Shown one piece after another: positions 35,047 through 45,360 of a stretch of 64,000 nt of DNA. Origin of the DNA: Galbula dea (lineage: Eukaryota > Chordata > Aves > Piciformes > Galbulidae); assembly GCA_013399015.1 (NCBI GenBank), contig VWZX01004666.1, positions 4,064,156 to 4,128,155 on the forward strand, read 5' to 3'. Every line of letters starts with the position of its first letter. The stretch's first letter is position 1. The position numbers and the translations under genes were made by a program. Below the pieces are notes generated by a model. That model was not told the origin of the DNA. It did not search any database and worked only from the letters and a program-made list of their open reading frames with translations.

Positions 35047-38000
35047 GTAACAGCTGACGGGGGATGGCGAGAACAGTTGCCCGACGGCCAGACCAGGACA
35101 GCTCTTGCCTGATGGCTATGACGGGTGTTGGTTGCCCATCAGCTGGGCAGGGGTGGTGGTTGCCCAGAATAGAGGTTGACTGACAGCAGGGCTAGAGTGG
35201 CAGTTCCTTGATGGCCAGCCCAGGGCGGCGGTTGGCCGACAGCCACAAGCCTCGAGTGGAGACCCACTGTCATGTGTGCGCCCACAGGGGTGGTGAGCAT
35301 CGGGGAGCACAACGTTCAGGAGCTGATCGTCGCCGCTGACATGCTGCAGCTCACCGAAGTGGTGGAGCTCTGCTGCGAGTTCCTGAAGGGTCAGATCGAC
35401 CCGCTGAACTGCATCGGCCTCTTCCAGTTCTCCGAGCAAATCGCCTGTCACGACTTGATGGAGTTCACTGAGAGCTACATCCATGCACACTTTCTGGAGG
35501 TGCAGAGCGGGGAGGAGTTCCTGGCACTGACAAAAGAGCAGCTGGTTAAGATCTTGCGAAGCGAGGACCTCAGCATCGAGGATGAGTACCAAGTTTTTAT
35601 GGCAGCAATGCAATGGATTTTGAAGGATGTGGGAAGAAGAAAGAAATATGTTGTAGAAGTACTGGAGCCTGTTCGATTCCCTCTGCTACCAGCACAAAGG
35701 CTATTAAAATACATAGAAAGTAAGTGAAAAAAAGACTATCAGGTGCTTGTGTGTGAACAAACTATGTATTGTTTAGTGTTACTGGAGTTTGTTGGATTTT
35801 TTTTAGATTAGTAGCATGATAAAAGATTTACTGTATAGCAAGCAAGTTTTGAAACAGCTTACTTTAAAAGCATGCTTTTGCAAAAGTCTTATAAATAAAA
35901 GTAGCAATCTTGATTTGTCTGCTCTTTTCGGAGAAACTTGTAACTTTTCTACAGCTAAGTTACTTATTGTCATAAGTTTTCACTGTGCCTTTTTTATTCT
36001 GCTTATTTCCTCAAGGTATTCCAGATTTCAGCCTTCGAGTGGCCTTGCAAACTCTGTTGAAAGAATATTGTGAAGTCTGTAAATCTTCCAAAGAGAACAA
36101 GGTCAGCAGTTTTCTGCAAGCTTCTAAAGGTCGTCCCCGGAGGAAAGCCAGGAAGTACCTTTATGCAGTAGGTTAGAATGTGGCTGTTTGAACCTTGTAA
36201 AGCAAATTATTAAGTAGTATCACATATAGCAGTACTGAGGGAGATACTGGACATATTTCTAACCAAAAGATATAAAAATAGGAAAATATTTCATCTGAGT
36301 TACCATGTTAGTGGCTTTTTGCTTAGAATTGCACAGAGGGGCAGCATCAACATTCCATGTAATTATGACATGGCAGTCAAAGCCTAGATTTGCCTTTTAG
36401 ACATTATTTGCCTTGGGTGGAAATCTGCAGATCAGCAGAGGATTTGCCCATGGTTCACTGGTGGAATGGTGTATGCAAATTCACTGCACTCCTTGTTCTT
36501 CTCAAGACTGAAGTTTTCTTTGTCCAGCATATCCTGGTTCATGTGGTAGGATACTTGAAATTGCAAACTTTCAGCAAGGCTGCAGCTTTGTTTTGGAAGG
36601 GAATGCTCTTGTATCACCTTGTGGGAGCTAATACACTAACTTAAGGTAGCAAAGGCTATTGGCTCCTCTCTGTGTTTTACTAAGAACACATATGTTAGTA
36701 TTTGTAGTATTGTGGTAGTCAGCTCAGTCACAAGTTACAGAATCCTAAAGGCAACCATTCTTCTTGTGTGCTGGAGAAACAATGCTACTTGGGAAAAATC
36801 CAATTCCTGCTTGAAGTGGCAAATCAGTGTTACTGTAATTTTTTGATAGTTTAGATGCAGGAGCATGGGGATGAGAAGGAAACTCTTACTCAGCTGTGAT
36901 CTTTCCACTTACTTTCTAGGTGGGTACACCCGGCTGCAAGGAGGACGCTGGAGTGACAGTAGAGCCCTCAGCTGTGTGGAGCGATTTGACACCTTCAGCC
37001 ACTACTGGACCACAGTGTCCTCTCTGCACCAGGCCCGGAGTGGTCTGGGTGTGGCTGTGGTGGGAGGAATGGTCTATGCTATTGGAGGTAACAGCTGAAA
37101 CATGCTTTCTTTGTTACATGGATACTCAAGGATGCAGATATACTAAAAGATGTTGGAAATTCTGCAGAGTTTGTGTACCATTACTAATAGCATTTATTTT
37201 CTGACTTGTAGTCTAGCAGAAGCCTGTAGTATAAAAGGGAGTAGCACAGGACAGACCACTTGTGGTCTGACACCTTAAAAGGCTTATGTATGTTTGCACA
37301 AAGATGTGATGAGTAGCTCTGCCAGCCCATCATTAAAGAATGTGTATGTATACAGGTTTTGTCACGACAGACTGCATTCTTTGGTCTTGAAAACCATGTC
37401 AATTGTGCTACAGAATAAAAAGTGTGTAGCACTGTGGTTTTTCAGTAATGTTTCAGGAAACTGTTGATGAAAGCAGTTCCTCGTGATGATTCAGTTCTAG
37501 GTATAAACAAAGCTTTTTCTACTTTGGCCATCTGGCTAGCTGCAAGAAAGCTCTTGTATTTAAATGTTTTCTGTCCTGGAAGGAGTTGAAGAATGCCTCT
37601 GTATATGCAGTGCAAAACACTGTGTTCCCCCATCTCTATTCTTGCTCTTCTTATCCAGGTGAGGATAGCTCGATGATTTTTGACTGCACTGAATGTTATG
37701 ATCCTGTTACTAAGCAATGGACCACTGTGGCTTCCATGAACCATCCCCGTTGTGGACTGGGAGTGTGCACATGCTATGGTGCTATCTATGCTTTGGGTAA
37801 ATTTTGGAGTTTTTTCTAGATGAAGTTAATTTTAAGATACTAATTTGTGGAACTTGTAAACTGATTTGGTCTTAAGTATTACATCTTGGTGTTGCAAATT
37901 TGCAAACTTAAGTTTTGAAAAACAGCTGTTTACATGAACATTAGTGTACCAAATCTTTGTGGATTAGTTATTGTTCAGTTATAACTTATTTCCATTGTAG

Positions 38001-40289
38001 ATTGAATGCTGGTTTCAGAATTAGTCTGTCCTGGAACAGTGCACCGTACATCTAAAAATGCAGCTGATGCACAGCTCCATGCCATTAAATTCTTTCATGT
38101 GTTTGCTGTTGTTTGCAGGAGGTTGGGTTGGAGCAGAGATTGGCAAAACAATTGAAAGATTTGATCCTGAAGAAAACCGTTGGGATGTGGTAGGAAGCAT
38201 GGCTGTGCCCCGTTACTACTTTGGGTGTTGTGAAATGCAAGGTGAGTGTTAAATTTGTATCCATAAACAGTTCCAAGAGCCATTGGATTTTGAAGCTTTG
38301 TTTCAGTCATGATTTTTTGCCTTTCTTTTGTACTGTGCTGTCAGTTGCACAAGTCTATGCCTCACTTATTTGTCCTTCTAGTACCATATTTTTAATTCTA
38401 CAGAACTCAACATAGTAGTCTTTTGCCTTGAAAAGACGCTCATGAAAAGCGTTCTTACATGGCTACCAGTATAGTTATCTAGCTAGTTTTTAACAGTTGA
38501 TTATCCTTCATTATACTCCCTTTACTTACCTCCCATATTTGGGCTTGCATGTGTCTTTGTGACAACCTGAAGAGTTGCCACAGGTTATTTTAAGACAGAC
38601 ATGTCTAAAGACTTTATCTACAAATGTGCTTATTAAGCATTTGATCCATGTCTGGTCAGCAGAAGCAGCCTTCTGCATTCTCTCCCATACACTTGATTAA
38701 TTATTGCTTCAGAGCTTCTAGTGCTTCAGCCTGAAATTTCTTATTTTGAAAGCTTTATGTATGCTGCTACTGGACAAATGGAAGGCTTTTATCTGGAATC
38801 CTTAAACCATCTTAATGTCAGCCTGAAACTTATGACAAACATTTTCTCTTTCAAACCTTCCTATTTTGAAACTTAATAGAGGAAGAACTATGTTTCTGCA
38901 GGTCTGATTTATGTTGTTGGTGGTATCAGCAATGAAGGAGTAGAGCTACGTTCTGTTGAAGTCTACGACCCGATATCTAAACGTTGGTCTGAGCTCGCTC
39001 CAATGGGCACCCAAAGAGCATATCTTGGTGTAGCTGCTCTCAATGATTGTATCTACGCTGTGGGAGGCTGGAATGAATCTCAGGATGCACTTGCTACTGT
39101 AGAAAGATATTCCTTTGAAGAGGTATGGTAGAGTCCCTTTCTTTCATGGATGTAGATTGTATCAACTTTGTGTTAAGATGCTGTAGAGATAGCCTGCTTC
39201 CTCTCTTTATAATAAAAAGTTGGAAGTTCTATTTCCTTTTCACTACAGGCTGGTAATCTGAGTCAGACACAGCTTCAGTGACCTCAGGGTCTGTCTGTCC
39301 TAACCAGTCTGTAGAATCTTGCTGTCTGACCTAGTGGAGTGTTTATGAAAATTGTATGCATGCTTTTGGGAAGTTAACCAATGCTGATGATGCATATATA
39401 TACCGTAGTTTGGTAAATACCTGTTAGGGTTGAGATGAGGGGATAGATTTCCCCTCTGCAATAGAATGGTCAACAATCTGATGTAAGAGAAAAAAAATCT
39501 CTGAAAAATAAGAGTTGTCTTTTGTTGCAAAAGTTGAGGATCTTTCTTCTGCATCAAAATATAGTTGTGTTTCAGTGTGAGTAGAAAGATCACTTTGAAC
39601 GCTTAAGCTTTTGAATGAGAAATGAAATTATTCCTGGCTATTATTGCTCATGTTTCTCTGATGCTCAGCACTAGTGTTAAAAGCAGAGCAGAATCCAATG
39701 TGCCATTCTGTTTTGCTTTTAGAATTTAATGTAGTTTTCCTTGTTTGCCACCTCAAACTGTGTACCATTCTCTATTTTGGAGACACACTGCATCTTGCAG
39801 TGACCAAAGAGAGGAAGGGTTGTTGTGTACAGAGAGTATGGGATCAGTTCTTTAGTGACTAGCATGTTTTTGACCATTTGCAAAATTGCTGTCATTACAC
39901 TCTTGATAATCCTTGTGATACTGTACCCATACCATATTTGAGCCTGTGAAATGTATGCATAGTGTTCTTTGTAGCTGTTTCAGTCTTTAAACTTTAAAAG
40001 TTACTTTTATCAGAGTTGGGGCTTACCCTAAAACTACCTGTTGACTCTTTCACCTTCTCATTAGGAAAAGTGGGTTGAAGTTGCATCAATGAAGATACCA
40101 AGAGCTGGTGTCTGTGTTGTGGCTGTGAATGGATTTCTGTATGCCTCAGGAGGCCGAGCTCCCAGTCATGATTTTGCTGCTCCAGTAACCTCTGACTCTG
40201 TTGAAGTTTATAACCCTCACATGGACAGCTGGACTGAAATTGCCAACATGATCACCAGCCGCTGTGAAGGAGGTGTAGCTGTGCTGTAA
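34758..40289 (+). CDS. IPP: IPP / KLHL27, BTB-BACK-Kelch actin-binding protein, eight coding exons
   Basis: Kelch-family protein reported to bind actin. By its BTB-BACK-Kelch layout it is a candidate substrate adaptor for a cullin-3 ubiquitin ligase; the adaptor role is inferred from family. Coding pieces are 34758-35046, 35288-35719, 36016-36171, 36920-37087, 37659-37796, 38119-38241, 38902-39122 and 40065-40289. They join into 1752 bases, or 583 residues (human about 584). The BTB domain is about residues 22-130 (FCDVRLEV, HRLVLAASSPYF). The BACK domain is about 135-235 (ALTKEQLVKILRSEDLSIED). A basic linker (RPRRKARKYLYAVG) leads into six Kelch repeats (about 290-583) with their Gly-Gly, Tyr and Trp marks. 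Almost all introns interrupt codons after the first base (G|GT pattern) until exon 7. There are no breaks. Identification by sequence resemblance to human IPP is very strong. TMEM69 converges on it from the right. Confidence 0.97.
35288..35719 (+). CDS. IPP: IPP exon 2 (end of BTB and BACK domain)
   Basis: The acceptor is GCCCACAG|. It encodes VQELIVAADMLQLTEVVEL, CEFLKGQIDPLNC, FSEQIACHDLMEF, LSIEDEYQVFMAAMQWIL and RLLKYIE. The donor is GAAA|GTAAGT. At 432 bases it is the largest coding exon of the gene. Confidence 0.96.
36016..36171 (+). CDS. IPP: IPP exon 3 (BACK-Kelch linker)
   Basis: The acceptor is CCTCAAG|GTATT. It encodes PDFSLRVALQTLLKEYCEVC and the basic stretch RPRRKARKYLYAV. The donor required by the protein is GTAG|GTTAGA, with T at +3, a weak form of the consensus. 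Confidence 0.94.
36172..36919 (+). other. IPP: IPP intron 3
   Basis: 748-base GT/AG intron ending CTTACTTTCTAG. No repeat or nested gene was recognised. Confidence 0.9.
36920..37087 (+). CDS. IPP: IPP exon 4 (first Kelch repeat)
   Basis: The acceptor is TTTCTAG|GTGGG. It encodes GGYTRLQGGRWSDSRALSCV, HYWTTVSSLHQARSGLGVAV and MVYAIGG. The donor is GGAG|GTAACA. Confidence 0.96.
37088..37658 (+). other. IPP: IPP intron 4
   Basis: 571-base GT/AG intron. Nothing was recognised inside; the minus-strand frames are chance. Confidence 0.9.
37659..37796 (+). CDS. IPP: IPP exon 5 (second Kelch repeat)
   Basis: The acceptor is TTATCCAG|GTGAG. It encodes DSSMIFDCTECYDPVTKQW, NHPRCGLGVCTCYGAIYAL. The donor is TTGG|GTAAAT. 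Confidence 0.96.
37797..38118 (+). other. IPP: IPP intron 5
   Basis: 322-base GT/AG intron. Nothing was recognised inside. Confidence 0.9.
38119..38241 (+). CDS. IPP: IPP exon 6 (third Kelch repeat)
   Basis: The acceptor is TTTGCAG|GAGG. It encodes GGWVGAEIGKTIERFDPEEN and SMAVPRYYFGCCEMQ. The donor is CAAG|GTGAGT. Confidence 0.96.
38242..38901 (+). other. IPP: IPP intron 6
   Basis: 660-base GT/AG intron ending GTTTCTGCAG. Nothing was recognised inside. Confidence 0.9.
38902..39122 (+). CDS. IPP: IPP exon 7 (fourth and part of fifth Kelch repeat)
   Basis: Encodes LIYVVGGISNEGVELRSVEV, MGTQRAYLGVAALNDCIYAV and GGWNESQDALATVERYSFEE. The donor is GAAGAG|GTATGG. This is the only intron of the gene that falls between codons. 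Confidence 0.96.
39123..40064 (+). other. IPP: IPP intron 7
   Basis: 942-base GT/AG intron. Nothing was recognised inside. Confidence 0.9.
40065..40289 (+). CDS. IPP: IPP exon 8 (last Kelch repeats, stop)
   Basis: The acceptor is CTCATTAG|GAAAAG. It encodes KWVEVASMKIPRAGVCVVAV, FLYASGGRAPSHDF and SVEVYNPHMDSW, ending TSRCEGGVAVL. The TAA stop is at 40287-40289. Confidence 0.96.
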   Translation, partial: EKWVEVASMKIPRAGVCVVAVNGFLYASGGRAPSHDFAAPVTSDSVEVYNPHMDSWTEIANMITSRCEGGVAVL

Positions 40290-41865
40290 AACACAAAGAA
40301 GAAAAGTCATTCAAGGAACGAGTAAATCCATGTCCTCAGATTTCCGGTTTCGTTGGCCAGAAACCTCTTCTAACACTGGAGCCTCAGTAGAGACAGAGGA
40401 GAATTAGATCAGAGGGCTTTTCCTGAGCAAAAGGAAATATTTAAACACTTGCCCTTCAAATTGGCTTGTCCAATGTCTGTCTCAGGAAGTATTCTGTTAA
40501 GAGTAGGAATGACTGGATTAAGATCACTAAAATAAATAGCAAATTGGCCCTGTAAAAATATGAAGAAAACATTCCAGCACATTACATTGTCAGCTCCATA
40601 AGGTGCACCGAATCTAGCATCTTCAGCTGGCCTTACAATCTGGGAGGAGGTTACTACAGGCAGCTAGGAGTTAATCTGTGGGTTAGACCAGATGGACGAC
40701 TTCGTTAGCATTAGTTGTCCTTTTCTGGTGGAAAACAAGAAAGAGTTGATAACAGATGAGGAAAACTTGGTACCTCTACTTAAGACCTTGATGCATTTGA
40801 GCCTCTTTTCTGCTGCTGGACGTGATGGGCATTAAATATGGATATTTACCTTCTGACCTCTCCATAACTTGGATGGTGATTGACTGAGAATTTCCTGCTC
40901 TGGATTATTCTCGCAGTTCTAATAATGTCATTCCGCTTCAGCAGAGGCTTTTCTTCTCAGTGGTATGAGTGATGACAGTAGAGCTCCTTTTTGTGTAAGC
41001 TCTGATGAATTTTAAATGGAAATGCTATTCACTAGATTAGCTGTTCTGTTTTGGTCAGCTCTTAGTATAAAAATAGAGGGAAAGCCTTTTACTCTTTTTT
41101 CTTTTCCTTAGTTAAATGTGTTTTATTCTGTGTGACATGCTGAGACTTGGTATTGGAATACATGCTATTCAACAAGGTACACACATTCATCCTTGCTACA
41201 TCTTGTATCCTGCTTATTCCAAATTCAAGCAGATGGAGCAATTTTTGATAGAATTAGCTGCATTTGGCATTAAAGTGATGCTATTTAGTGTGTTTTGTCT
41301 TGAGGAGTTTGTATTTTGCTTGGATACATTTAGTAGAACACCACTAGGAGTTTGGAGTTCTTTCTAGATTCATTAATTAACATACTTGAGCTTGCTTTTT
41401 GCACAATATGATTGTGTTTTCTGCACAGCTGTGGATGATGTGGATGGAGGCTGAAGTAAGGCTGCTTGAACTTTGAGAGACAGCATTACTCTAGAACACA
41501 AAACCACAACTGGAATGTCACAAAATAGGAAGCCTGCACTGTGTGGACAAAGGAGCATTCATGCTGTCTTGGTGTCCCCTGTGTAAAATTAACAAATACA
41601 TTAATAAAATCCTCCAAGGTCAGTGTTGCAGATACCTTAAGAATCTAGGTCTTACATCCTAACATAGGGTTAGGAGATTGCCAAGCTAAAAACACACTAG
41701 ATGATGGAGCATTTGTTTCTCTGATCATTCAACAATCTTGTGTGTGCTTTTACTTCAAAATGATTTATGTGTGTGAACTAATGGGTTTGTTCTTTTTTTT
41801 TCTCCAAGTTTAAGCTTGTTTTAAACCGTTTTTCATAATAAAATGCTTTTTCAGAACTGACTGTG
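40290..41865 (+). other. IPP: IPP 3' untranslated region
   Basis: About 1.6 kb after the IPP stop with no intron signal. It ends near an AATAAA at 41837-41842; an earlier AATAAA stands at 41603-41608. A small open frame at 41116-41367 inside it shows no family resemblance and is not called. Confidence 0.6.
41837..41842 (+). promoter_or_regulatory. IPP: Probable IPP polyadenylation signal
   Basis: AATAAA is followed within 30 bases by a TGTGG-containing stretch and T-rich DNA. The proximal AATAAA at 41603-41608 could give a shorter transcript. Confidence 0.6.
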
Positions 41866-43974
41866 GAATGCTCTTTCCTATCATGATGAGTTGTATCACT
41901 GCCATTTTCATATAGTAATTTTGGGTTTGGGGTCTTTTTACTGGAAATCCTGGTTCTCAGCAGGACACTAAGAAAAGCTTAGTTATAAATGTTGACTATT
42001 TGAAAGGAGCATGTAACATATTGCTGTGGCAAAATGTATTTCTCTTCATAGTGTAAAATCACTCAAACTTCTTGGAAGTCTGGCTGCCTTGCCAGCTCTG
42101 CTCAGCCCTCCTTGGAATCAAATGATAGGTAATATTTCTTAGACTTTCTTGTTTACATTTCAGGATCCCTCATGAACCATTTGAGAAATGCTACATAGCT
42201 CTATTTTATTCATTTGGGAACTAGACATTCACTTCTGATTCCTACCTGTAAATTTTCTGGTTTAGTGAAGCCCAAGGGAGTCTGCTGTTGTATGAAGTTA
42301 CCTTCTCCAGTTTGTCGATTCTGTCATGTTTGACTGAAACTTTGAAGTCAGTTGATTGTGGTTTCTAATACTCAGCACCTCTTTCCCTTGAATCAAGCCA
42401 AAGGCACTACTCTTCTCTGGACCTATCTTAAAAACTGTGATGTCTAAGTAAGAAAGAACAAAGGAACAGGTTTTATTCACAAACTAAAGTTCACTTCCTT
42501 TATATTCAGAAAGCATTGAAAGTTACTGCTGTTTCAAAGGTAGGATGGTGTTGATGTGTAAAGCGTAACAAGTTACAAAAGTTAGAGGCTCATACACATA
42601 GTTACTGTTTCAGCAGTACCACATAAGATGGTTCTATCTTCAGAACAGACAGGTTTCATCAAGGTCTGTTCTTTGCAGAAGGAACAGATACATTTCAAGT
42701 GACAGTTCATACTTAATTCCATATAGAACAACGAAGAATAGTGCTTTAAGAGAACCGTGAGGATTATGTGAATTGGTCCTAAGACTGCATGGATGTCACT
42801 TTTAGCTTTCTTGTTGCATTTTATACTGTAAAGAACATGCAAGATAAAAAGGCTACAATAAATACACCCACACATATTTCATATGTTTTTTGAGGCAGTT
42901 GAAGCTAGAAAAGAAAATCCATGTGACTGAGGTTGTATCTTCCTCCCCTAAATGATGTGTTAGGAAGAGTACACAGTCCTGCAGTGTTTTCAATAATTGG
43001 CCATCATGCAGGGTTTGCAGGCTAGAAGTCCATTTGTACCTGCCCCAGGTGCCAAAATAAGTTTTGAGGAGAAAACACGAACTACTATTAGTCCCATTAT
43101 CTGATCCCTTAGTGCCAGCAGTTGAGTCCTTTTGTCATATCATATATTTGTCCATGTATCCTATCATCAGTTAACAGTGCTTTAATTTAGGAGTATGACA
43201 GATCTTTATGCCTATGCTGCATGCAACTTCCTTGGCTAGGCAGCCTTAAGTCCAAACAAAACCTAGGAAGAGTAAACCTGACTAGGAGACTAAGCTTCTG
43301 TCTCTTAGTACCTTGTCAAAGACAAAGATTCCCCTTCTAGCTTTCCCTACACTCCATCACAGCATATGGATGACATTTTAGCTGACCTTGGCTTGCCACT
43401 ACAGACCTTGGCTATCCCTTCTTACGTGACCAGCACTTAATCACATAGCATTTTCAGTACCTTCTCAGTTGAAATGGGACAGAGAAAAGTTTTTGTTCCA
43501 CAACATAGGAATCGAATAAGTATGTACTTGTGCATAATTTTCTGCTGCTTCTTTAAACACTCAACTAGAAGGACTGCTTTCACCTTGTACCATTTATGAC
43601 CACACAGTTGTTCTCCCCACTACAGAACATCATCATGCATTATAGTTACATCAGATACTTTTAATAGTTCAGCATAGAGCAATTCATACCCATGGCATTA
43701 GTATTTCCATTTTAAAGTCGTTTGACAATTTCCCATCTCCTTTTAAAATTCATAATTAATTCAAGAGCAACACTTTGTTCCATGGATAAGGAGATTCAAG
43801 CCTGCCTTGGAAGTCACTGCTGTTGACAATCCTTCTCTCTAAACTAGCCAAGTTGTTTGCTTTGAGAATAAGCATCTTGATCACTGCCATCTTATGACTG
43901 CTAAACACAAGTCCATTTCCTCTGAAACTCAATACAAATACCTTACTGGCAGATAAATTTCTTTTTGCTATTGA
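41866..43974. other. Convergent spacer between IPP and TMEM69
   Basis: About 2.1 kb with no supported gene. Part of it may be TMEM69 3' untranslated region on the minus strand, as an AATAAA on that strand is found at 42472-42477. No repeat family was recognised. Confidence 0.55.
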
Positions 43975-43980
43975 TTTATT
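43975..43980 (-). promoter_or_regulatory. TMEM69: AATAAA overlapping the TMEM69 stop codon
   Basis: On the minus strand the stop TAA runs directly into AATAAA, sharing two bases. If used it would leave almost no 3' untranslated region. A distal AATAAA at 42472-42477 (minus strand) is the more likely site. Confidence 0.35.
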
Positions 43981-44707
43981 ATTTTGTGATCTGCCATTTA
44001 TTTTTGCTGCTACTTAGGTGCTCCTCTGAAATGAGCTTCAATACTAAAGTAGCTAATAGTGATAGTACCATCACCACTGTTCCCACTACCCTCAGTACTT
44101 TAAACCACTTAGGATAACTAGGAAGAAGGGAAATGTCATAATGTAGTGCTATCCCCAAGGCCATTACTAGCATTATTGCACCATTAGTGATATCTTTAAA
44201 AAGTAAAGCTTGCCAAGCAAGTAGAGGAGGAACTATACTGTTAGCCAGGTTCATCCAGTCTGCCTTGGCTGGGCTGCCTTCTGGGAGAGCAAACCCCCAC
44301 CTTATTCCTCCTACGAAAGAGACTGTTACAGCACCAAACATAACCTGAGCAAATGCCAGCTCTGGGCTGTAGGCCCCTTGGATGGCCATTAACAGAGGCA
44401 TAGAAACAAATGGAATTAGCCCTGTGAGGCTTAAGTAAAGGGCTGGCTTGGGAGAATCCTTTAGTGATGTCATACTTCGCTGCAAGATGCCTGGATCTTT
44501 GGTCGCAGATTCTTTGGGAGTTTTCTTCCTGAAGAAGGGGAGAGAGGTGTGAAAACCCTGGAGCTTGACTGCATATACTGACGTTGAGTTGAGGTTTGGA
44601 GATCTTGAGAGAGGACACACATCTCTCTGCAGCCAGAGGCCTAGAGAAGACCAAGTTGTCTTATTCTTTCCGTACAGCAGTAGCCTGGGACCAGTTACTT
44701 TCTGGAG
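43979..44707 (-). CDS. TMEM69: TMEM69 last exon (bulk of the protein)
   Basis: The open frame nominally starts with a TTG at 44713, but those bases are the CTTGCAG acceptor of an intron. The exon proper begins at 44707 (CTC CAG AAA GTA). It carries all membrane segments and the stop. Confidence 0.93.
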   Translation of the reverse strand, partial: LQKVTGPRLLLYGKNKTTWSSLGLWLQRDVCPLSRSPNLNSTSVYAVKLQGFHTSLPFFRKKTPKESATKDPGILQRSMTSLKDSPKPALYLSLTGLIPFVSMPLLMAIQGAYSPELAFAQVMFGAVTVSFVGGIRWGFALPEGSPAKADWMNLANSIVPPLLAWQALLFKDITNGAIMLVMALGIALHYDISLLPSYPKWFKVLRVVGTVVMVLSLLATLVLKLISEEHLSSSKNKWQITK

Positions 44708-45342
44708 CTGCAAGTATAAAACCTGTTCTGAACACCTTACAACATAAGCTTATGGATCTATAGTTACCTAAACTACCTATAAAATATTGTACCAAGTAGT
44801 TTTCCAAGTCAAGTCACATCACAGCTGCCATTCCTCCATTTTTTTCAGGTGTTTTTAACTTAACTAAGCTTACTGATACAGCTTTGACAAGCTAGCTGAT
44901 GAAGAGCAATTAGGCTTTTGGTGGTAAGCAAATCACCTAACCTTCCTAACCTAACACATGCATTTTTTAGGCATCAAGATAAAACATAGCAATCCTTTTT
45001 AGAGTGGAATATAGAACAATTACAGAAGTCAGGTCCCTCTAGAAACTAGCTACCATCCTCTCACTCTCCACCATAAAAAAGAAAGGAAAAGACAACCTTT
45101 AGACAATAGAAACTTATTTTATAAAATAAGTACCTTAGCTTTGGTCAAAAGCTGCTGTAAAAACTAGGAATTTTCTCAGAAAAGCTGAGTCATAAACGTG
45201 GCTACGCCAACTTGTAAGTCACCTTTTCTTTTGACGCTTCAGTCATACTTTTTTAAAGACACATAAGCCAGGAAAAAAAAAGGCTTCAGAACCTTACCTT
45301 GAAAGGTGTGTGGAAGCAGCATTGTCGTATAAGAGGAAACAT
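43979..45342 (-). CDS. TMEM69: TMEM69, DUF3429-family multi-pass membrane protein, two coding exons
   Basis: Coding pieces on the minus strand are 45342-45298 and 44707-43979. They join at AAG|GTAAGG ... CTTGCAG|CTC into 257 codons plus stop (human about 247). The N-terminal 15 residues (MFPLIRQCCFHTPFK) line up with the start of human TMEM69. An Arg/Lys-rich, Ser/Thr-rich first 100 residues resembles a mitochondrial targeting region (inference). The conserved core has DSPKPALYLSLTGLIPFV, SFVGGIRWGFALPEGSPAK and LPSYPKWFKVLRVV. Hydrophobic segments lie at about residues 104-124, 132-150, 172-185, 192-204 and 219-240, so four or five membrane passes. The molecular function of the family is unknown. 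It lies tail-to-tail with IPP and head-to-head with GPBP1L1. Confidence 0.93.
44708..45297 (-). other. TMEM69: TMEM69 intron between the coding exons
   Basis: 590-base GT/AG intron. It contains a perfect 20-base AT-rich palindrome (ACTTATTTTA/TAAAATAAGT) at 45112-45131 and nothing else recognised. Confidence 0.85.
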
Positions 45343-45360
45343 ATTTGTCTTATCAAGGCC
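45298..45360 (-). CDS. TMEM69: TMEM69 first coding exon (start codon)
   Basis: A strong acceptor (T-run, CCTGTTTTAG|) at 45361 and a strong donor (AAG|GTAAGG) bound a 63-base exon. It has 18 bases of leader and then an ATG at 45342 followed by 14 codons, ending in phase with the next exon. It is too short for ordinary ORF finding. The resemblance to human MLRFIQKFSQASSK supports it. Confidence 0.85.

Larger units (their letters stand above)
34560..35060 (+). promoter_or_regulatory. IPP: CpG-island promoter of IPP
   Basis: GC- and CpG-rich block of about 0.5 kb covering the start codon and first exon, with no TATA box. A GCGCATGCGC palindrome at 34683-34692, the core of the NRF1 site, lies 66 bases before the ATG. 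A related CATGCGCGG sits near 34648. Transcription probably starts around 34650-34720. This is the housekeeping promoter type, in contrast to the TATA promoter of its upstream neighbour. Confidence 0.8.

Noticed and set aside
35116..35613. 165-codon minus-strand frame opposite IPP exon 2
   Set aside because: Antisense shadow of the strongly supported IPP exon.
44241..44654. 137-codon minus-strand frame overlapping TMEM69
   Set aside because: A different phase of the TMEM69 exon. It lacks the conserved TMEM69 protein sequence.
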